Shown: positions 33,973 through 43,082, numbered from the stretch's first letter. The stretch is DNA of 64,000 bases from Bacillota bacterium (GCA_023386955.1 JAEWIS010000030.1:1-64000), one strand, 5' to 3'. Numbers and translations are program-made. The notes: a model not told the origin generated them from the letters alone.

Positions 33973-35202
33973 ATGAGTATATTGACTGATAACCGGATTC
34001 CCGTTACCGTCCTTTGCGGCTATTTGGGCTCGGGCAAAACCACGCTGCTGAACCATGTGCTGAACAACCGGGAGGGCTTGCGTGTAGCCGTCATTGTAAA
34101 CGATATGGGCGAGGTCAACATTGATGCATCCCTGATTCAGTCCGGTGCGTCCCTGTCGCGTACGGAGGAGAAGCTGGTTTCCTTGTCCAACGGCTGCATC
34201 TGTTGCACCCTGCGGGAGGACCTGCTGCTGGAGGTGAAGAAGCTGGCGGAGGAGAAGCGGTTTGACTATATTCTCATCGAATCCACGGGGATTGGGGAGC
34301 CTGTGCCCATCGCCCAAACCTTCACCTACCGGGATGAAGCCAACGGTGTTGATCTGACGGACTATTGCCGGCTGGATTGTATGGTTACAGTGGTGGATGC
34401 GTATACCCTGTGGCAGAATTTTTCCTCAGGAAACCAGCTCCTGGAGCGCACTAAAGCGGAGGAGAGCGGGGAGGAGCCGGATATCATCGATCTCCTCATA
34501 GACCAGATTGAGTTCTGCGATGTGCTTATTATGAATAAATGCGACAGGCTGCAGGAAACCGAGCTGGAGCAGCTGGAGGGAGTGCTTCGTGCCCTTCAGC
34601 CCAGAGCCAAGCTGCTTCGCAGCATATACGGCAAGATCGATGCCGCCGAAATCCTCAATACCGGCCGCTTTGACTTCGAGGAGGCCAGCTCCTCCGCAGG
34701 CTGGATGCGGGAGCTGCAGAAGGAGGAGCATACACCGGAAACGGAGGAATACGGCATCAGCTCCTTCGTGTACCGCAGGCGGCGTCCGTTCCACCCGGGC
34801 CGGCTTTACAAGTTCCTGACCAAGCTGCCCCAGGAGATTGTCCGCTCTAAGGGATTTCTCTGGCTCGCCTCCCGCCCGGATATGGCCACCTCCATCGGAC
34901 AGGCCGGTCCTTCCATCCAGTTTGGCCCGGCGGGTTATTGGCTGGCGACTCTACCGGAGAAGGAGCGGGAGCGTTATTTCCAGGAAAGCCCGGAGCTTCT
35001 GAAAACATGGGACCCGGAGTGGGGCGACCGGATCAACGAGCTGGTACTCATCGGCATCCGTCTGGACCGGGATGCTCTCACCGCACAGCTGGATCAATGT
35101 CTGCTTACCGACGGGGAAATGGCGGCAGACTGGAAGACGCTGCGTGATCCGTTCCCCTCCTGGGAAACCCCCGAGCCTGTCAGAGAGGAAATCGGCCAAT
35201 AG
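33973..35202 (+). CDS. zagA: COG0523 GTPase, zinc-stress metallochaperone (ZagA/YciC-like)
   Basis: 409 aa. The G3E GTPase core has Walker [14 protein letters not shown], the metal-binding GCICC (CXCC) motif at about residues 75-79, ESTGIGEP and MNKCDR (NKXD); the CobW C-terminal domain follows from about 270. Such proteins bind Zn(II) and GTP and deliver zinc to client enzymes during zinc starvation. Bacillus ZagA (YciC) is Zur-regulated, and this gene has a clear Zur box on its promoter, which separates it from cobalt or nickel COG0523 members. Confidence 0.88.
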   Translation: MSILTDNRIPVTVLCGYLGSGKTTLLNHVLNNREGLRVAVIVNDMGEVNIDASLIQSGASLSRTEEKLVSLSNGCICCTLREDLLLEVKKLAEEKRFDYILIESTGIGEPVPIAQTFTYRDEANGVDLTDYCRLDCMVTVVDAYTLWQNFSSGNQLLERTKAEESGEEPDIIDLLIDQIEFCDVLIMNKCDRLQETELEQLEGVLRALQPRAKLLRSIYGKIDAAEILNTGRFDFEEASSSAGWMRELQKEEHTPETEEYGISSFVYRRRRPFHPGRLYKFLTKLPQEIVRSKGFLWLASRPDMATSIGQAGPSIQFGPAGYWLATLPEKERERYFQESPELLKTWDPEWGDRINELVLIGIRLDRDALTAQLDQCLLTDGEMAADWKTLRDPFPSWETPEPVREEIGQ

Positions 35203-35266
35203 CAGCATGAATTAGTAGTAAAAATTATCATTAATTTTACCGGAACATGACGACTTTGATTAAAAT

Positions 35267-35324
35267 AAGCCCTTTTCCACCGGACGGGCAGGTGTTGGCC
35301 TGCTGCTGCCGGGGAAAAGGGCTT
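35267..35324. terminator. Terminator between convergent zagA-like and rsgA-like genes
   Basis: The 12-bp arms AAGCCCTTTTCC / GGAAAAGGGCTT enclose a GC-rich loop. A TTATTTTA tract follows in the minus direction, so it fits the rsgA-like gene best. Confidence 0.65.
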
Positions 35325-35350
35325 CCGGGTCTTAACGGTCTTAACAGGTC

Positions 35351-36418
35351 TTAACGCGGCTTATGGGTGCGCATTTGCTTGTGAATCTGCTTCCACTTGG
35401 ATTTTTCCTGAAGCTGAAGCTGCTTATCTTCCTTCCGTGCCAGATAAGCAAGCTCCTTCTGGAGCTTCAGGTAGCTGTTGTAACGCTCCTCCTCCAGGCT
35501 GCCGTCCTGCAGGGCGGCTTGAACCGCACAGCCCGGCTCCCGGTTATGGGAGCAGTTGTGGAAGCGGCATTGGCCGGACAAGGTTTCCACATCGGCAAAA
35601 CCTGCGCTTATCCCTTGGTCCGCATCCCACAGCTGCAGCTCCCGCATGCCGGGTGTATCCAGCAGCAGTCCGCCGTCAGGCAAAAGCAAAAGCTCACGGT
35701 GGGTGGTCGTATGCCGTCCCCGGCCATCATCCTCGCGGATGCCGCCGGTATCCATGGCTTCATGGCCGATGAGCCGGTTAATCAGGGTTGATTTGCCTAC
35801 ACCGGAGGAGCCCATAAGTGCCACAGTTTTTCCTTTGCCGATGTAAGGCGCCAGCTCCTCCAGCCCGATTCCGTCCAATGCGCTTACGGCATGGACAGGA
35901 ACTCCAGCAGCTACCATATGCACCTGCGCCATCAGCTCGTCCCGCTCTTCACACAGATCCGCTTTGCTCAGGATCACCACCGGGTTGGCCCCGCTTTCCC
36001 AGGCCAGGATCAGGTAACGCTCCAGTCTGCGCAGATTAAAGTCCTGATTCAGCGCCTGTACCAGGAAGATCGTATCCACATTCACCGCCACGATCTGCTC
36101 TTCCGTTACTGCCCCGGCAACCTTGCGGGAAAATTTGCTGAAGCGGGGGAGCAGTCCGCGGATGGTGGCCCGCCCGTCGGATTCCCGAAGGTTGGCCATT
36201 ACCCAATCACCCACTGCCGGGAAATCCTCCCGGCCATCCGCCTGATAACGGAACTTGCCGGTGACCTCCGCCAAATATTCGCCGTTCTCCGAGACGATCC
36301 GGTACATATGCTTGTGCTCCAGTATGACACGGGCGGGAATACATCCCTGGGCCCGGTAAACGTCCGCATCCTCATCAAATAAGGGGCGCCAGCCCCATTG
36401 TGTCAAAAAGTCGTTCAA
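35351..36418 (-). CDS. rsgA: RsgA-type ribosome-associated GTPase (paralogue)
   Basis: 355 aa. An N-terminal OB fold is followed by the circularly permuted GTPase typical of RsgA: G4 LSKADL, G5 SALDG, Walker A GSSGVGKSTLIN, TTTHRELLLL and DTPGMRELQL. The C-terminal zinc knuckle has C-X4-C-X-H-X5-C (CRFHNCSHNREPGC). The family matures the 30S subunit. The start is TTG at 36418, eight bases after CAGGAGGAA; the frame stays open to 36625 but the upstream ATGs have no ribosome site. The length exceeds the roughly 300-aa YloQ, matching the longer second RsgA found in many Firmicutes. Confidence 0.87.
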   Translation of the reverse strand: MNDFLTQWGWRPLFDEDADVYRAQGCIPARVILEHKHMYRIVSENGEYLAEVTGKFRYQADGREDFPAVGDWVMANLRESDGRATIRGLLPRFSKFSRKVAGAVTEEQIVAVNVDTIFLVQALNQDFNLRRLERYLILAWESGANPVVILSKADLCEERDELMAQVHMVAAGVPVHAVSALDGIGLEELAPYIGKGKTVALMGSSGVGKSTLINRLIGHEAMDTGGIREDDGRGRHTTTHRELLLLPDGGLLLDTPGMRELQLWDADQGISAGFADVETLSGQCRFHNCSHNREPGCAVQAALQDGSLEEERYNSYLKLQKELAYLARKEDKQLQLQEKSKWKQIHKQMRTHKPR

Positions 36419-36712
36419 ATGTTTTTCCTCCTGCCAAGATAAATTAGGGTGGCCGGGTTCCGGTGGAACCATGCCGATTTTCTTCGCAGGAGTCCGATTA
36501 CATGTGGTCAGGATAAGACCTCCAGCCTCGGACACCTGCGGCCGTCTTTTCCATTCGTCAGCAAGTGCATACAACATCATCCTTCCGAAAAATTCATAGT
36601 GAGGTACGTATGTTAGTATACGCAAAAAAAGCCGCTTCCGCAGGGGAACGGATGATTATAACCAAATATTATTTCCAAGAGGCTATGGGTTGGTTGGAGC
36701 AGGCTATCCAAG

Positions 36713-36900
36713 AATACCGGAAAGATATTTCCGCTATTCATAGATTGTAACCAACCCAAAAGGCATAACGGAAAGCAAGTTCCGCTATCGGTCCTCCGCA
36801 GCCTGCCAAACGGCAAAAAAGAAGGAATAGCGGAAAACCGTTTCCGCTATTCCCCGTATATCCACTGCCGGTTACCAATAGCGGAAGAATATTTCCGCTA
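36713..36900. repeat. Four-word palindrome array, copy H
   Basis: Four words of type AATAGCGGAAA / TTTCCGCTATT are centred at 36725.5, 36776.5, 36838.5 and 36889.5; spacings are 51, 62 and 51 nt, one nucleotide from the F-F-R-R cassettes (50, 61, 50). The array lies in the gap between the EamA-type and RsgA-type genes. The rest of 36419-36945 shows no gene. Confidence 0.83.
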
Positions 36901-36945
36901 ACACCGCTCCCAGCCCAGTTTCTCCCCAGAAACAGTCGGCACCGT

Positions 36946-37869
36946 TTACCCCAGCAGCCGCAAAGCCAGCACCCCGGCGAAGGCCAGGATCATCCCGGCC
37001 AGCTCCATGGGCTTCACCCGCTCCCGGAGGATGATCCAGGCGTACAACATAATAATCAGTGCATTAAGCGCTACAATGGCAGAAACCAGACCGGTGATGC
37101 CCATTTTCATGGCAGGCATCATCAGGATCATCCCGGAGATGTTGCTGATGCCCACAGCCATGCCGATTCCCACGGTTTTGCCGAGACTCCAGCGCGGCGT
37201 ATGCACCCCTTCAGCAGCGGCGGCCGTTTCTTTCCGGGCCAAACCGGCCTCTGCACCCCCGCGGGCCTCCGCAGCCAGCTGCCGCTTCCGGTCCACACCT
37301 GCGGATACGGCGAACAGCAGACTGCCGGTCACGTACATCAGCACAAGGGTGGGCAGCGTTTCGCCGCCGGACAAGGCCGCTTGTTTGCTGGACAAATCCG
37401 TAAAGGCGAAGGTGACCATAGCCAGAAGACCCCACTGGGCACCCTCCATATTGCGCAGGCTCAAGCCTCCGGCACTTTTGACTAGCAGGCCGCCGCCCAG
37501 AATCACCACAAAGCATAGGGTTTGGCCCATGCTCAGATGTTCCTTCCACAGCACCATCGCCGCCAGGACGACAATGAGAGGAGGCAGTCCCACCAACAAC
37601 GCCACCAGGGAGGCCTTGCCCACCGCAAAGCCCTTATGCATGGCGGAGTTGGACACAAAGGAGAACAGCCCCATGGCGATGCCGACTGCCGCACCCGCCG
37701 TCCAAGGCTGTCCCCAGAACAGATTCAAAGCCAAAGCCACCACTGCTCCGCAGGCATACACACCGAACAGCAGCACATTCCGGTCCGCCGGCTGCCGGGA
37801 GGTCCATTGGTACAGAATCCCCCTTAAGCCGAAACAGACTGCAGCCGAAGCCGCCAATAACAACCACAT
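36946..37869 (-). CDS. EamA/DMT-family membrane transporter
   Basis: 307 aa with ten predicted membrane helices in two five-helix halves, as in drug/metabolite exporters: N-half from WLLLAASAAVCFGLRGILY to about 145, C-half from GLLAMVTFAFTDLSSKQA to LAGMILAFAGVLALRLLG. The halves are joined by a long charged cytoplasmic loop (about 185-225). Substrate unknown. No ribosome-site problem at the ATG. It lies downstream of the SDR gene on the same strand, separated by a long hairpin. Confidence 0.83.
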   Translation of the reverse strand: MWLLLAASAAVCFGLRGILYQWTSRQPADRNVLLFGVYACGAVVALALNLFWGQPWTAGAAVGIAMGLFSFVSNSAMHKGFAVGKASLVALLVGLPPLIVVLAAMVLWKEHLSMGQTLCFVVILGGGLLVKSAGGLSLRNMEGAQWGLLAMVTFAFTDLSSKQAALSGGETLPTLVLMYVTGSLLFAVSAGVDRKRQLAAEARGGAEAGLARKETAAAAEGVHTPRWSLGKTVGIGMAVGISNISGMILMMPAMKMGITGLVSAIVALNALIIMLYAWIILRERVKPMELAGMILAFAGVLALRLLG

Positions 37870-37921
37870 GAATAATCAGGTCCTCTCCAGATGTCATCAC
37901 ACTGCATAATAAACAATTACT

Positions 37922-38027
37922 TAGAGACTGCGACGAAATAAAGTACCGCTAATTTGCTGACAAAACTCCCAAAACCGTGGAGATTTTGTCAGCAAAAGCG
38001 GGTACTAATTTCCTCGCAGCTCCTTAT
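37922..38027. repeat. About 105-bp fold-back element
   Basis: The two halves are near-perfect inverted copies: GAGACTGCGACGAAAT...GTACCGCTAATTTGCTGACAAAACTC against GAGATTTTGTCAGCAAAAGCGGGTAC...ATTTCCTCGCAGCTC (each shown in parts), with a loop of about 10 nt. The innermost stem GCTGACAAAA / TTTTGTCAGC is perfect. It overlaps the last codons of the SDR gene. The left-end word AGAGACTGCGAYGAAA recurs at 19094-19110. A MITE-like remnant or a large terminator hairpin are the two readings. Confidence 0.7.
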
Positions 38028-38788
38028 TCCTCATAAATCATCTTGACGGTCATACCGCCGTCCACCACCAGATTCTGACCGGTGATGAAACCCGCCGAAG
38101 CCCCGCATAAATAAAGGCAGGCGGCCGCAATGTCCTCCGGAGTGCCCACACGGCCTGCGGGATGCTGAAGCCGGTCCTTTTCGCTGTGGAAAGGAGTGAC
38201 CGACCGGGAGCCCAGCTGCCAATCCCGGGTCTCGATCCATCCGGGGCTAACGGCATTCACGCGGATTCCGTATTCGCCGAGGCTGACAGCCATGGCATGG
38301 GTAAGAGCCAGGATGCCGCCTTTGGAGGCCGAATATGCTTCGGTTCCCGGCTCCGACATCAGTGCGCGGGTAGAGGCGATATGGACGATGCTGCCGCCTG
38401 TTTCCTGCTCCCGCATCCGTCTGGCAGCCAGCTGGGAGGCATGGAAGGTACCGGTCAGATTCACCGCAATGACCCGGCTCCAATCCTCAAGAGACAGCTC
38501 CAGGACAGGCGCATTTTTCCCGATGCCCGCATTATTGATCAGTACATGGATGTCCCCCAGCTCCAGAGCCGTGACCCGGAACCACCGCTCCACATCCTCC
38601 CGGACACCCATATCTGCGCAGCAGAAAATCCCCGTTCCGCCCGCCTCATGAATCATTCGGATGACCTCCAGCCCGGCTTCCCGGTCCGTATCGCACAGGG
38701 ACACGGCATATCCCGCTTCAGCCAGACGCAGCGCCACACAGCGGCCAATTCCTTGGGCGCCTCCAGACACAAGCGCTGTTTTCGCCAT
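38024..38788 (-). CDS. SDR-family oxidoreductase
   Basis: 254 aa classical short-chain dehydrogenase: the NAD(P) loop TALVSGGAQGIGRCVA, LINNAGIGKNA, catalytic Ser in HIASTRA and YSASKGG (Tyr-X3-Lys), then VNAVSPGWIET, and SAGFITGQNLVVDGGMTV near the end. The Asp in LCDTDREA after beta-2 suggests NAD preference. Substrate unknown. The ATG at 38788 follows GGAGGTTGGCGA; an in-frame ATG 36 bp upstream is less well placed. Confidence 0.88.
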   Translation of the reverse strand: MAKTALVSGGAQGIGRCVALRLAEAGYAVSLCDTDREAGLEVIRMIHEAGGTGIFCCADMGVREDVERWFRVTALELGDIHVLINNAGIGKNAPVLELSLEDWSRVIAVNLTGTFHASQLAARRMREQETGGSIVHIASTRALMSEPGTEAYSASKGGILALTHAMAVSLGEYGIRVNAVSPGWIETRDWQLGSRSVTPFHSEKDRLQHPAGRVGTPEDIAAACLYLCGASAGFITGQNLVVDGGMTVKMIYEE

Positions 38789-38947
38789 TCGCCAACCTCC
38801 CTCCGAAAGATAGACTACCAACATATTACCACAATCGGCTGATATGACTCTATCCCTTTCACCAAAAGCGTTGCTTTTTGGGAGCGGCTTGGAATACTAT
38901 AGAAGTAGCCTATCGCATTCCATAGGTTATGAAAGGAGGCCGCCGCA

Positions 38948-39244
38948 GTGACCTTGCCGGAGCAATCCCAATCCGACAGAGAAATCAGCTACCGCATCGG
39001 CTGGAAGAAAGGTAAGATCCATGTTTCCGACCAAACCTCCCGGGAAGCAGGCCAGTCATTTCCTGCCCACAATGCTCCACATCCGGATACGAATGATATC
39101 CATAACCATGACCCGCTGCTTGGGCTGATCTGGAAAAGCGCTCCCTATCCCGGCTGGAAAGCCGTTTTTTGGGCTGCCGCGGTGCTGCCTGCCGCCGGTT
39201 TTGCCGCTGTAGTCTGGCTGGTATCCAGACTAACCGAGGGCTGA
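38948..39244 (+). CDS. 98-aa C-tail-anchored membrane protein, unknown
   Basis: GTG start with AAAGGAGG eight bases upstream. A polar, His/Asn-rich N-terminal 65 residues (HNAPHPDTNDIHNHD) precede one membrane helix (VFWAAAVLPAAGFAAVVWLV) near the C-terminus. Family not recognised. The next gene, also a small membrane protein, starts 48 bp downstream in the same direction. Confidence 0.65.
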   Translation: MTLPEQSQSDREISYRIGWKKGKIHVSDQTSREAGQSFPAHNAPHPDTNDIHNHDPLLGLIWKSAPYPGWKAVFWAAAVLPAAGFAAVVWLVSRLTEG

Positions 39245-39292
39245 AAAGGCCCGGGGCGAATTGATTATGAATTGGATAGGAGGCTCTTGTTT

Positions 39293-39697
39293 ATGTTGTA
39301 TACCATCCTGCAGATATTTGCAGCGGTTCTTGCTTTGGCTGTCACCGGCGGAGCTGTATATACCGTATGGAGGATGTTCCAGGCCAAAGGAAAAACCGGC
39401 GCTCCCGGGAAGCTGGAACGCCAGCTCTTGCTCCGCTGGACCGTATTCGACTATGCCGTTCTGGCTTTGGTGCTGATCGGTTTGGTATTCCTGCTGGCCG
39501 ACGTAATCGGTGTTATCAACGACCGGGACCAATACCCGTATTACCATTATGGTTATCTGCTGTCCGGATTTATATTTTCATTAGTGGGACTTATTTTTTT
39601 GCTGGTCCGGCTTATGATGGTGCTACGCCTTGCGAACCCAGACCCGTCGGCGGTAGATCAGGGCAACAAACCAGACCAGGCTTACCACGCCGAATAG
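39293..39697 (+). CDS. 134-aa three-helix membrane protein, unknown
   Basis: Three hydrophobic segments: LQIFAAVLALAVTGGAVYTV, AVLALVLIGLVFLLADVIGV and LLSGFIFSLVGLIFLLVRLM; a soluble tail follows. ATG 39293 is nine bases after TAGGAGG. Its last 75 bp overlap, tail to tail, with the YkvI-like gene on the opposite strand, so part of the C-terminus is also antisense coding. The function is not recognised. Confidence 0.68.
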   Translation: MLYTILQIFAAVLALAVTGGAVYTVWRMFQAKGKTGAPGKLERQLLLRWTVFDYAVLALVLIGLVFLLADVIGVINDRDQYPYYHYGYLLSGFIFSLVGLIFLLVRLMMVLRLANPDPSAVDQGNKPDQAYHAE

Positions 39698-40669
39698 GGG
39701 ATAAAGCACCTCCAGCAGGCGTCCAAAGCCGATTTGGCTGATCAGATAACAGCCCAAGAGGATAATGGGGACCAGCACAGCCATCCGCAGACCGGAGCGC
39801 TGCTTCAGCTGCAGCCCCAGCCCGTACACATTGGAAAGAAAAGTGGTCAGGATTTCCCCGAAGATGACCAGCACATATAAGAGCTGCACAACACGTCCCA
39901 GGGGCTGAATTAAATGACCCATGGGGATTTCATAACGGATAATGCCGGGCATCTGCGCGGAAAGGGTGTAGTGGCAAGCAAGGAGAAGCAAGCCGATGCC
40001 TACGCCTCCTGCAATTCCGCCCCAATAAAGGACCTTTTTGTCGTGGATTGCTTTGCCCAACGGCACCAGCACCGCCTGCGCCATAGCCAGGTTGTAGGAA
40101 GTGTAGAGAATCGGTGAAAACCAGGCCTTATGCCATGGAAGATCTCCCTGCAGGGTAACCCAGTTACCAGACCCGGGGGAACGCAGTGTAATCCATACGA
40201 TGGCCGCGGTGAACAATATCATGATGGGCACCACCACCGAGTTGACGGCGAGGATAGCCGCCATTCCCTTGTTCAGCAGCAGGTAGGTCAAGAAAACCGT
40301 CAGGAATAGGCCCACTTGAACATGCAGGTTCATATGCTCCTGAAACAGAGACCCTGCAGCAGCCAGCATAACGGAGGTAACACCGAACAGAGTCAGCAGG
40401 GTGAATAAACTTACCGCATCCCCGATTTTGGGACCGAACAGCTCTTTGTTCAGATCCTCATACGATTCGGCGCCGATTTCATGGGCGATCATCATCAGCT
40501 TGCAGCCCACCCACACAAAAAGGACCGTTGCAATCCCGATGGTCGCCACGGCTACCCAACCATATCTGGTGAAGAACAAAAGAATTTCCTTGCCGGTTGC
40601 GAAGCCCGCGCCAACTATGGTTCCCATATAGGTGAAAGCGATCTGGAGAATTTGCTTCAAATTGCGCAT
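39623..40669 (-). CDS. YkvI-like multipass membrane transporter
   Basis: 348 aa with about ten membrane helices, beginning AFTYMGTIVGAGFATGKEIL, a Gly-rich unwound first helix typical of the LeuT/APC fold. It resembles Bacillus YkvI (a family of spore-formers' membrane proteins of unknown cargo, distantly related to amino-acid/Na+ symporters). It overlaps convergently with the preceding small membrane protein gene by 75 bp. GGAGGCGGATGCGCCG lies before the ATG. Confidence 0.8.
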   Translation of the reverse strand: MRNLKQILQIAFTYMGTIVGAGFATGKEILLFFTRYGWVAVATIGIATVLFVWVGCKLMMIAHEIGAESYEDLNKELFGPKIGDAVSLFTLLTLFGVTSVMLAAAGSLFQEHMNLHVQVGLFLTVFLTYLLLNKGMAAILAVNSVVVPIMILFTAAIVWITLRSPGSGNWVTLQGDLPWHKAWFSPILYTSYNLAMAQAVLVPLGKAIHDKKVLYWGGIAGGVGIGLLLLACHYTLSAQMPGIIRYEIPMGHLIQPLGRVVQLLYVLVIFGEILTTFLSNVYGLGLQLKQRSGLRMAVLVPIILLGCYLISQIGFGRLLEVLYPLFGVVSLVWFVALIYRRRVWVRKA

Positions 40670-40781
40670 CGGCGCATCCGCCTCCTTTCCATTCCGTTAG
40701 TACAAGGGTATGATAGAAGGGACAGGCGCATGACTGGCATCTTGAAATGCCTAAATGAAAAATGAACTGGAGCGTGTATCA

Positions 40782-41381
40782 GTGCTGGAATTGCTTAAGG
40801 AGTGGATACTGGAGTTCGGTTACCTTGCCATGTACGGTTTTCTTGCCGTGGGGATCATCGGGTTGCCCGTTCCGGACGAAATCCTGATGACCTTCATCGG
40901 ATATTTGACATCGCTGAATTGGTTTTCGTACTCACTTTCCATAGCCGTTTGCTTTTTCGGCTCTATGACAGGCATGCTGGTCAGCTACGCCATCGGGCAT
41001 AAAGTAGGCAAGCCCTTTCTTACCCGGTACGGCAAGTGGATTAAACTGACGCCCAAAAGGCTGGACAAGGCGGAGGAATGGTTCAGACGCTTCGGATTAT
41101 GGACTGTCACCTTCGGCTATTTCGTTCCGGGTGTGCGCCATTTTACCTGCTATCTGGCAGGCATCAGCGGCGTCCGGATTTGGCGCTATATTGCGTATGC
41201 CGGCTCCGGAGCACTGGTCTGGACAGTGACCTTTATTACTCTGGGCCGTTTTATTGGCCATAATTTGGACTTCGCCATGAAGGTGGTCCACCGTTACATC
41301 GGGATTGGCGTAGGGGCAGTGGCGGTTATTGCCTGCCTGGCCGCTTTGATCGTTCTCCGCAGCCGCAAGCGGATTATCTGA
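40782..41381 (+). CDS. DedA-family membrane protein
   Basis: About 200 aa. The DedA signatures are IIGLPVPDEILMTF near the N-terminus and RFGLWTVTFGYFVPGVRHFTCYLAGISGV (broken by catalytic-like Arg), with five or so hydrophobic segments and a basic C-tail RSRKRII. DedA/VTT proteins act as lipid (undecaprenyl phosphate or phosphatidylethanolamine) scramblases or translocases. Start uncertain: GTG 40782 follows CTGGAGCG and fits family length; ATG 40755 is in frame but has no ribosome site. Confidence 0.85.
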   Translation: MLELLKEWILEFGYLAMYGFLAVGIIGLPVPDEILMTFIGYLTSLNWFSYSLSIAVCFFGSMTGMLVSYAIGHKVGKPFLTRYGKWIKLTPKRLDKAEEWFRRFGLWTVTFGYFVPGVRHFTCYLAGISGVRIWRYIAYAGSGALVWTVTFITLGRFIGHNLDFAMKVVHRYIGIGVGAVAVIACLAALIVLRSRKRII

Positions 41382-41397
41382 GATGTTGGACGCAACG

Positions 41398-41457
41398 GCA
41401 AAAAGCCACCGCTGGCTGCTCTCCCGAGGGAAGGCATAGGCGGTGGCTGTTTTTTTG
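41398..41457. terminator. Terminator after the DedA gene
   Basis: AAAAAGCCACCGC / GCGGTGGCTGTTTTTTT with a roughly 30-nt apical region holding an inner CTCCC / GGGAAG pairing. It also faces the end of the convergent lipoprotein gene. Confidence 0.85.
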
Positions 41458-41472
41458 GATCTGCACTTTGGT

Positions 41473-42165
41473 TTATTCGCTTCTTCCGAACAGCTTGATG
41501 GATTGGATGGTTTTGCTCTTCGTATCGATATCCAGCTTAAGGACAGTGGTTTTGGTTTTGTAGGTCATAACATAGTCTGTGCTGGAATCGGGTTTACCCA
41601 AAGCCTTGGCGGCTTCTGCAGTGGTTTGGCCTAAGCGGAGACTGTTCAGTCCGGGATCCTCCTCGGAGCTGGCCACTTCTACGAATTCCACCTGTTTCTG
41701 GGGATTCAAACCGATATGAAAGCCATCATATTCATATACGTTAATCGGGTCTTCGGCATCGTCCATCAGATAATGGCTTTTGGGGGTGCCATGGAGCTTA
41801 ACAACGCTGTCCTGGGAGTCGCCAATCGCTACACCCATGAGCAGGGGTTTTTCCACCGTATAGGAGTCGTAGGTTCTCTTGGGTTTGGAGGTTGCCGCGG
41901 TAGTGGGTTTGGCTTCATTGCCTGCTTGTTGAACATAGTTGTTGACTCCTGGTGCCTTCTCGGGAGGAGCCATAGTATCCGACGCTGCAGTAACGGTGCC
42001 GGCTGCAGGGCTGCCGGTTGGGGCGGTTGTTTTGACTGTAGCAACGGTTGCCTGTGCAGGAGACGGTGATTGGGCAGCATTATCTCCGCCGCATGCAGCC
42101 ACTGTTACGGCAAGGGCAATCATCATTCCGGCTGCTGCCGCCTGGCTGAACCATTTCTTTAACAT
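41473..42165 (-). CDS. Lipoprotein with Ala/Thr-rich linker
   Basis: 230 aa. The signal peptide ends in the lipobox VAAC (Cys about residue 25). A low-complexity Thr/Ala/Pro/Ser linker (about 30-95) spaces a C-terminal domain of about 130 residues with two similar halves: LLMGVAIGDSQDSVVKLHGTPKSHY and LNSLRLGQTTAEAAKALGKPDSS. Each half resembles the SmpA/OmlA or DUF4309-like repeat found in extracytoplasmic lipoproteins. Function unknown. It stands alone, facing the DedA gene terminator. Confidence 0.8.
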   Translation of the reverse strand: MLKKWFSQAAAAGMMIALAVTVAACGGDNAAQSPSPAQATVATVKTTAPTGSPAAGTVTAASDTMAPPEKAPGVNNYVQQAGNEAKPTTAATSKPKRTYDSYTVEKPLLMGVAIGDSQDSVVKLHGTPKSHYLMDDAEDPINVYEYDGFHIGLNPQKQVEFVEVASSEEDPGLNSLRLGQTTAEAAKALGKPDSSTDYVMTYKTKTTVLKLDIDTKSKTIQSIKLFGRSE

Positions 42166-42509
42166 GGAGAATCGATCCCTTCTATAGAACCTGTGTCTCT
42201 CGAGTAAACGCCCGACGGCGTCAGCTGTGACACCGGATGTAATCCATCATACCTCCAAAGGGTTGCCATAAACAATACTCAATTGGCACTAACTTATTCT
42301 CCCAAAAGTGAGGCGCTGCTTCAATTCAATTCCAAGTGTGGTTAGAGGATAAATCTCCCTATTGGTTATATAGACAGTCCGTCCCCGGAAAAAGTTGCGG
42401 TTTTAATGAAAAAAATAACAAACGTACTTGAAAAGCTTGAATTCCCTGTGGTAATGTTACAAGGATTAAGACAGCGAATAAAGGCGATGCGCGCGGAGGG
42501 GTTTTGGTT
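42166..42509. other. Intergenic region upstream of xpt
   Basis: Divergent upstream region. A possible promoter for xpt is TTGAAA (42428-42433), an 18-nt spacer and TAATGT (42452-42457). I looked for the purine riboswitch core that precedes xpt in Bacillus and do not see it, nor an obvious PurBox. Nothing else is evident. Confidence 0.4.
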
Positions 42510-43082
42510 ATGGATCGGTTAAAGGAAGCAATCATGCGTCAAGGGACGGTGCAATCCGGCAAAGTCCTCCAGTTGGATGCCATCCTCAATCATCAGGTGG
42601 ATCCTGAGCTGATCATGGAAATGGGCGAGGAATTCGCACGGCTTTACCGGGAGTCGGGCGTCACCAAGGTCGTGACCATCGAATCGTCGGGAATTCCCAT
42701 CGGCTTTGCTGCCGCCTACAAGCTGGGTGTGCCCATGGTGTTTGCGCGCCGCAAAAAAACGTTGACCACTGACAATGACTCTTACTGTGAGCGGGTTCCT
42801 TCCTTTACGAAGGGCATTGTGACGGATTTGATGATTTCCAAAAAGCTGCTCAGCTCCGAGGACCGGGTGCTTATTATTGATGACATTATTGCCAATGGTG
42901 ATGCGGTACGCGGGGTAATCCGGATCCTGGAGCAGGCCGGGTGTACCCTGGTAGGCTTAGGTATCGCAGTAGAGAAGGCCTTCGAGAAGGGGGCGCCTGC
43001 CCTGCGGGAGGCCGGGGTGCGGTTGGATTCTCTTGTCCGGGTAGCGTCTGTAGACGGCAGTGAGGTCCGTTTTACCGATTAG
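42510..43082 (+). CDS. xpt: Xanthine phosphoribosyltransferase
   Basis: 190 aa. It salvages xanthine to XMP with PRPP. The sequence aligns along its length with Bacillus Xpt: MDRLKEAIMRQGTVQSGKVL, NHQVDPELIMEMGEEFA, VTIESSGIP, FARRKKTLTT and the PRPP loop VLIIDDIIANGDAVRG. The ATG at 42510 is placed by GCGGAGGGG. Unlike in Bacillus subtilis no pbuX permease gene follows; the next genes are small unknowns. Confidence 0.92.
   Translation: MDRLKEAIMRQGTVQSGKVLQLDAILNHQVDPELIMEMGEEFARLYRESGVTKVVTIESSGIPIGFAAAYKLGVPMVFARRKKTLTTDNDSYCERVPSFTKGIVTDLMISKKLLSSEDRVLIIDDIIANGDAVRGVIRILEQAGCTLVGLGIAVEKAFEKGAPALREAGVRLDSLVRVASVDGSEVRFTD

Noticed and set aside
36419..36625. 69-codon N-terminal extension of the RsgA-type protein
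   Set aside because: The conserved N-terminus begins at the TTG start with CAGGAGGAA upstream; the extension has no similarity to RsgA and no ribosome site.
42166..42509. Purine riboswitch upstream of xpt
   Set aside because: The conserved riboswitch core and its pairing loops, present before xpt in Bacillus, are not found.
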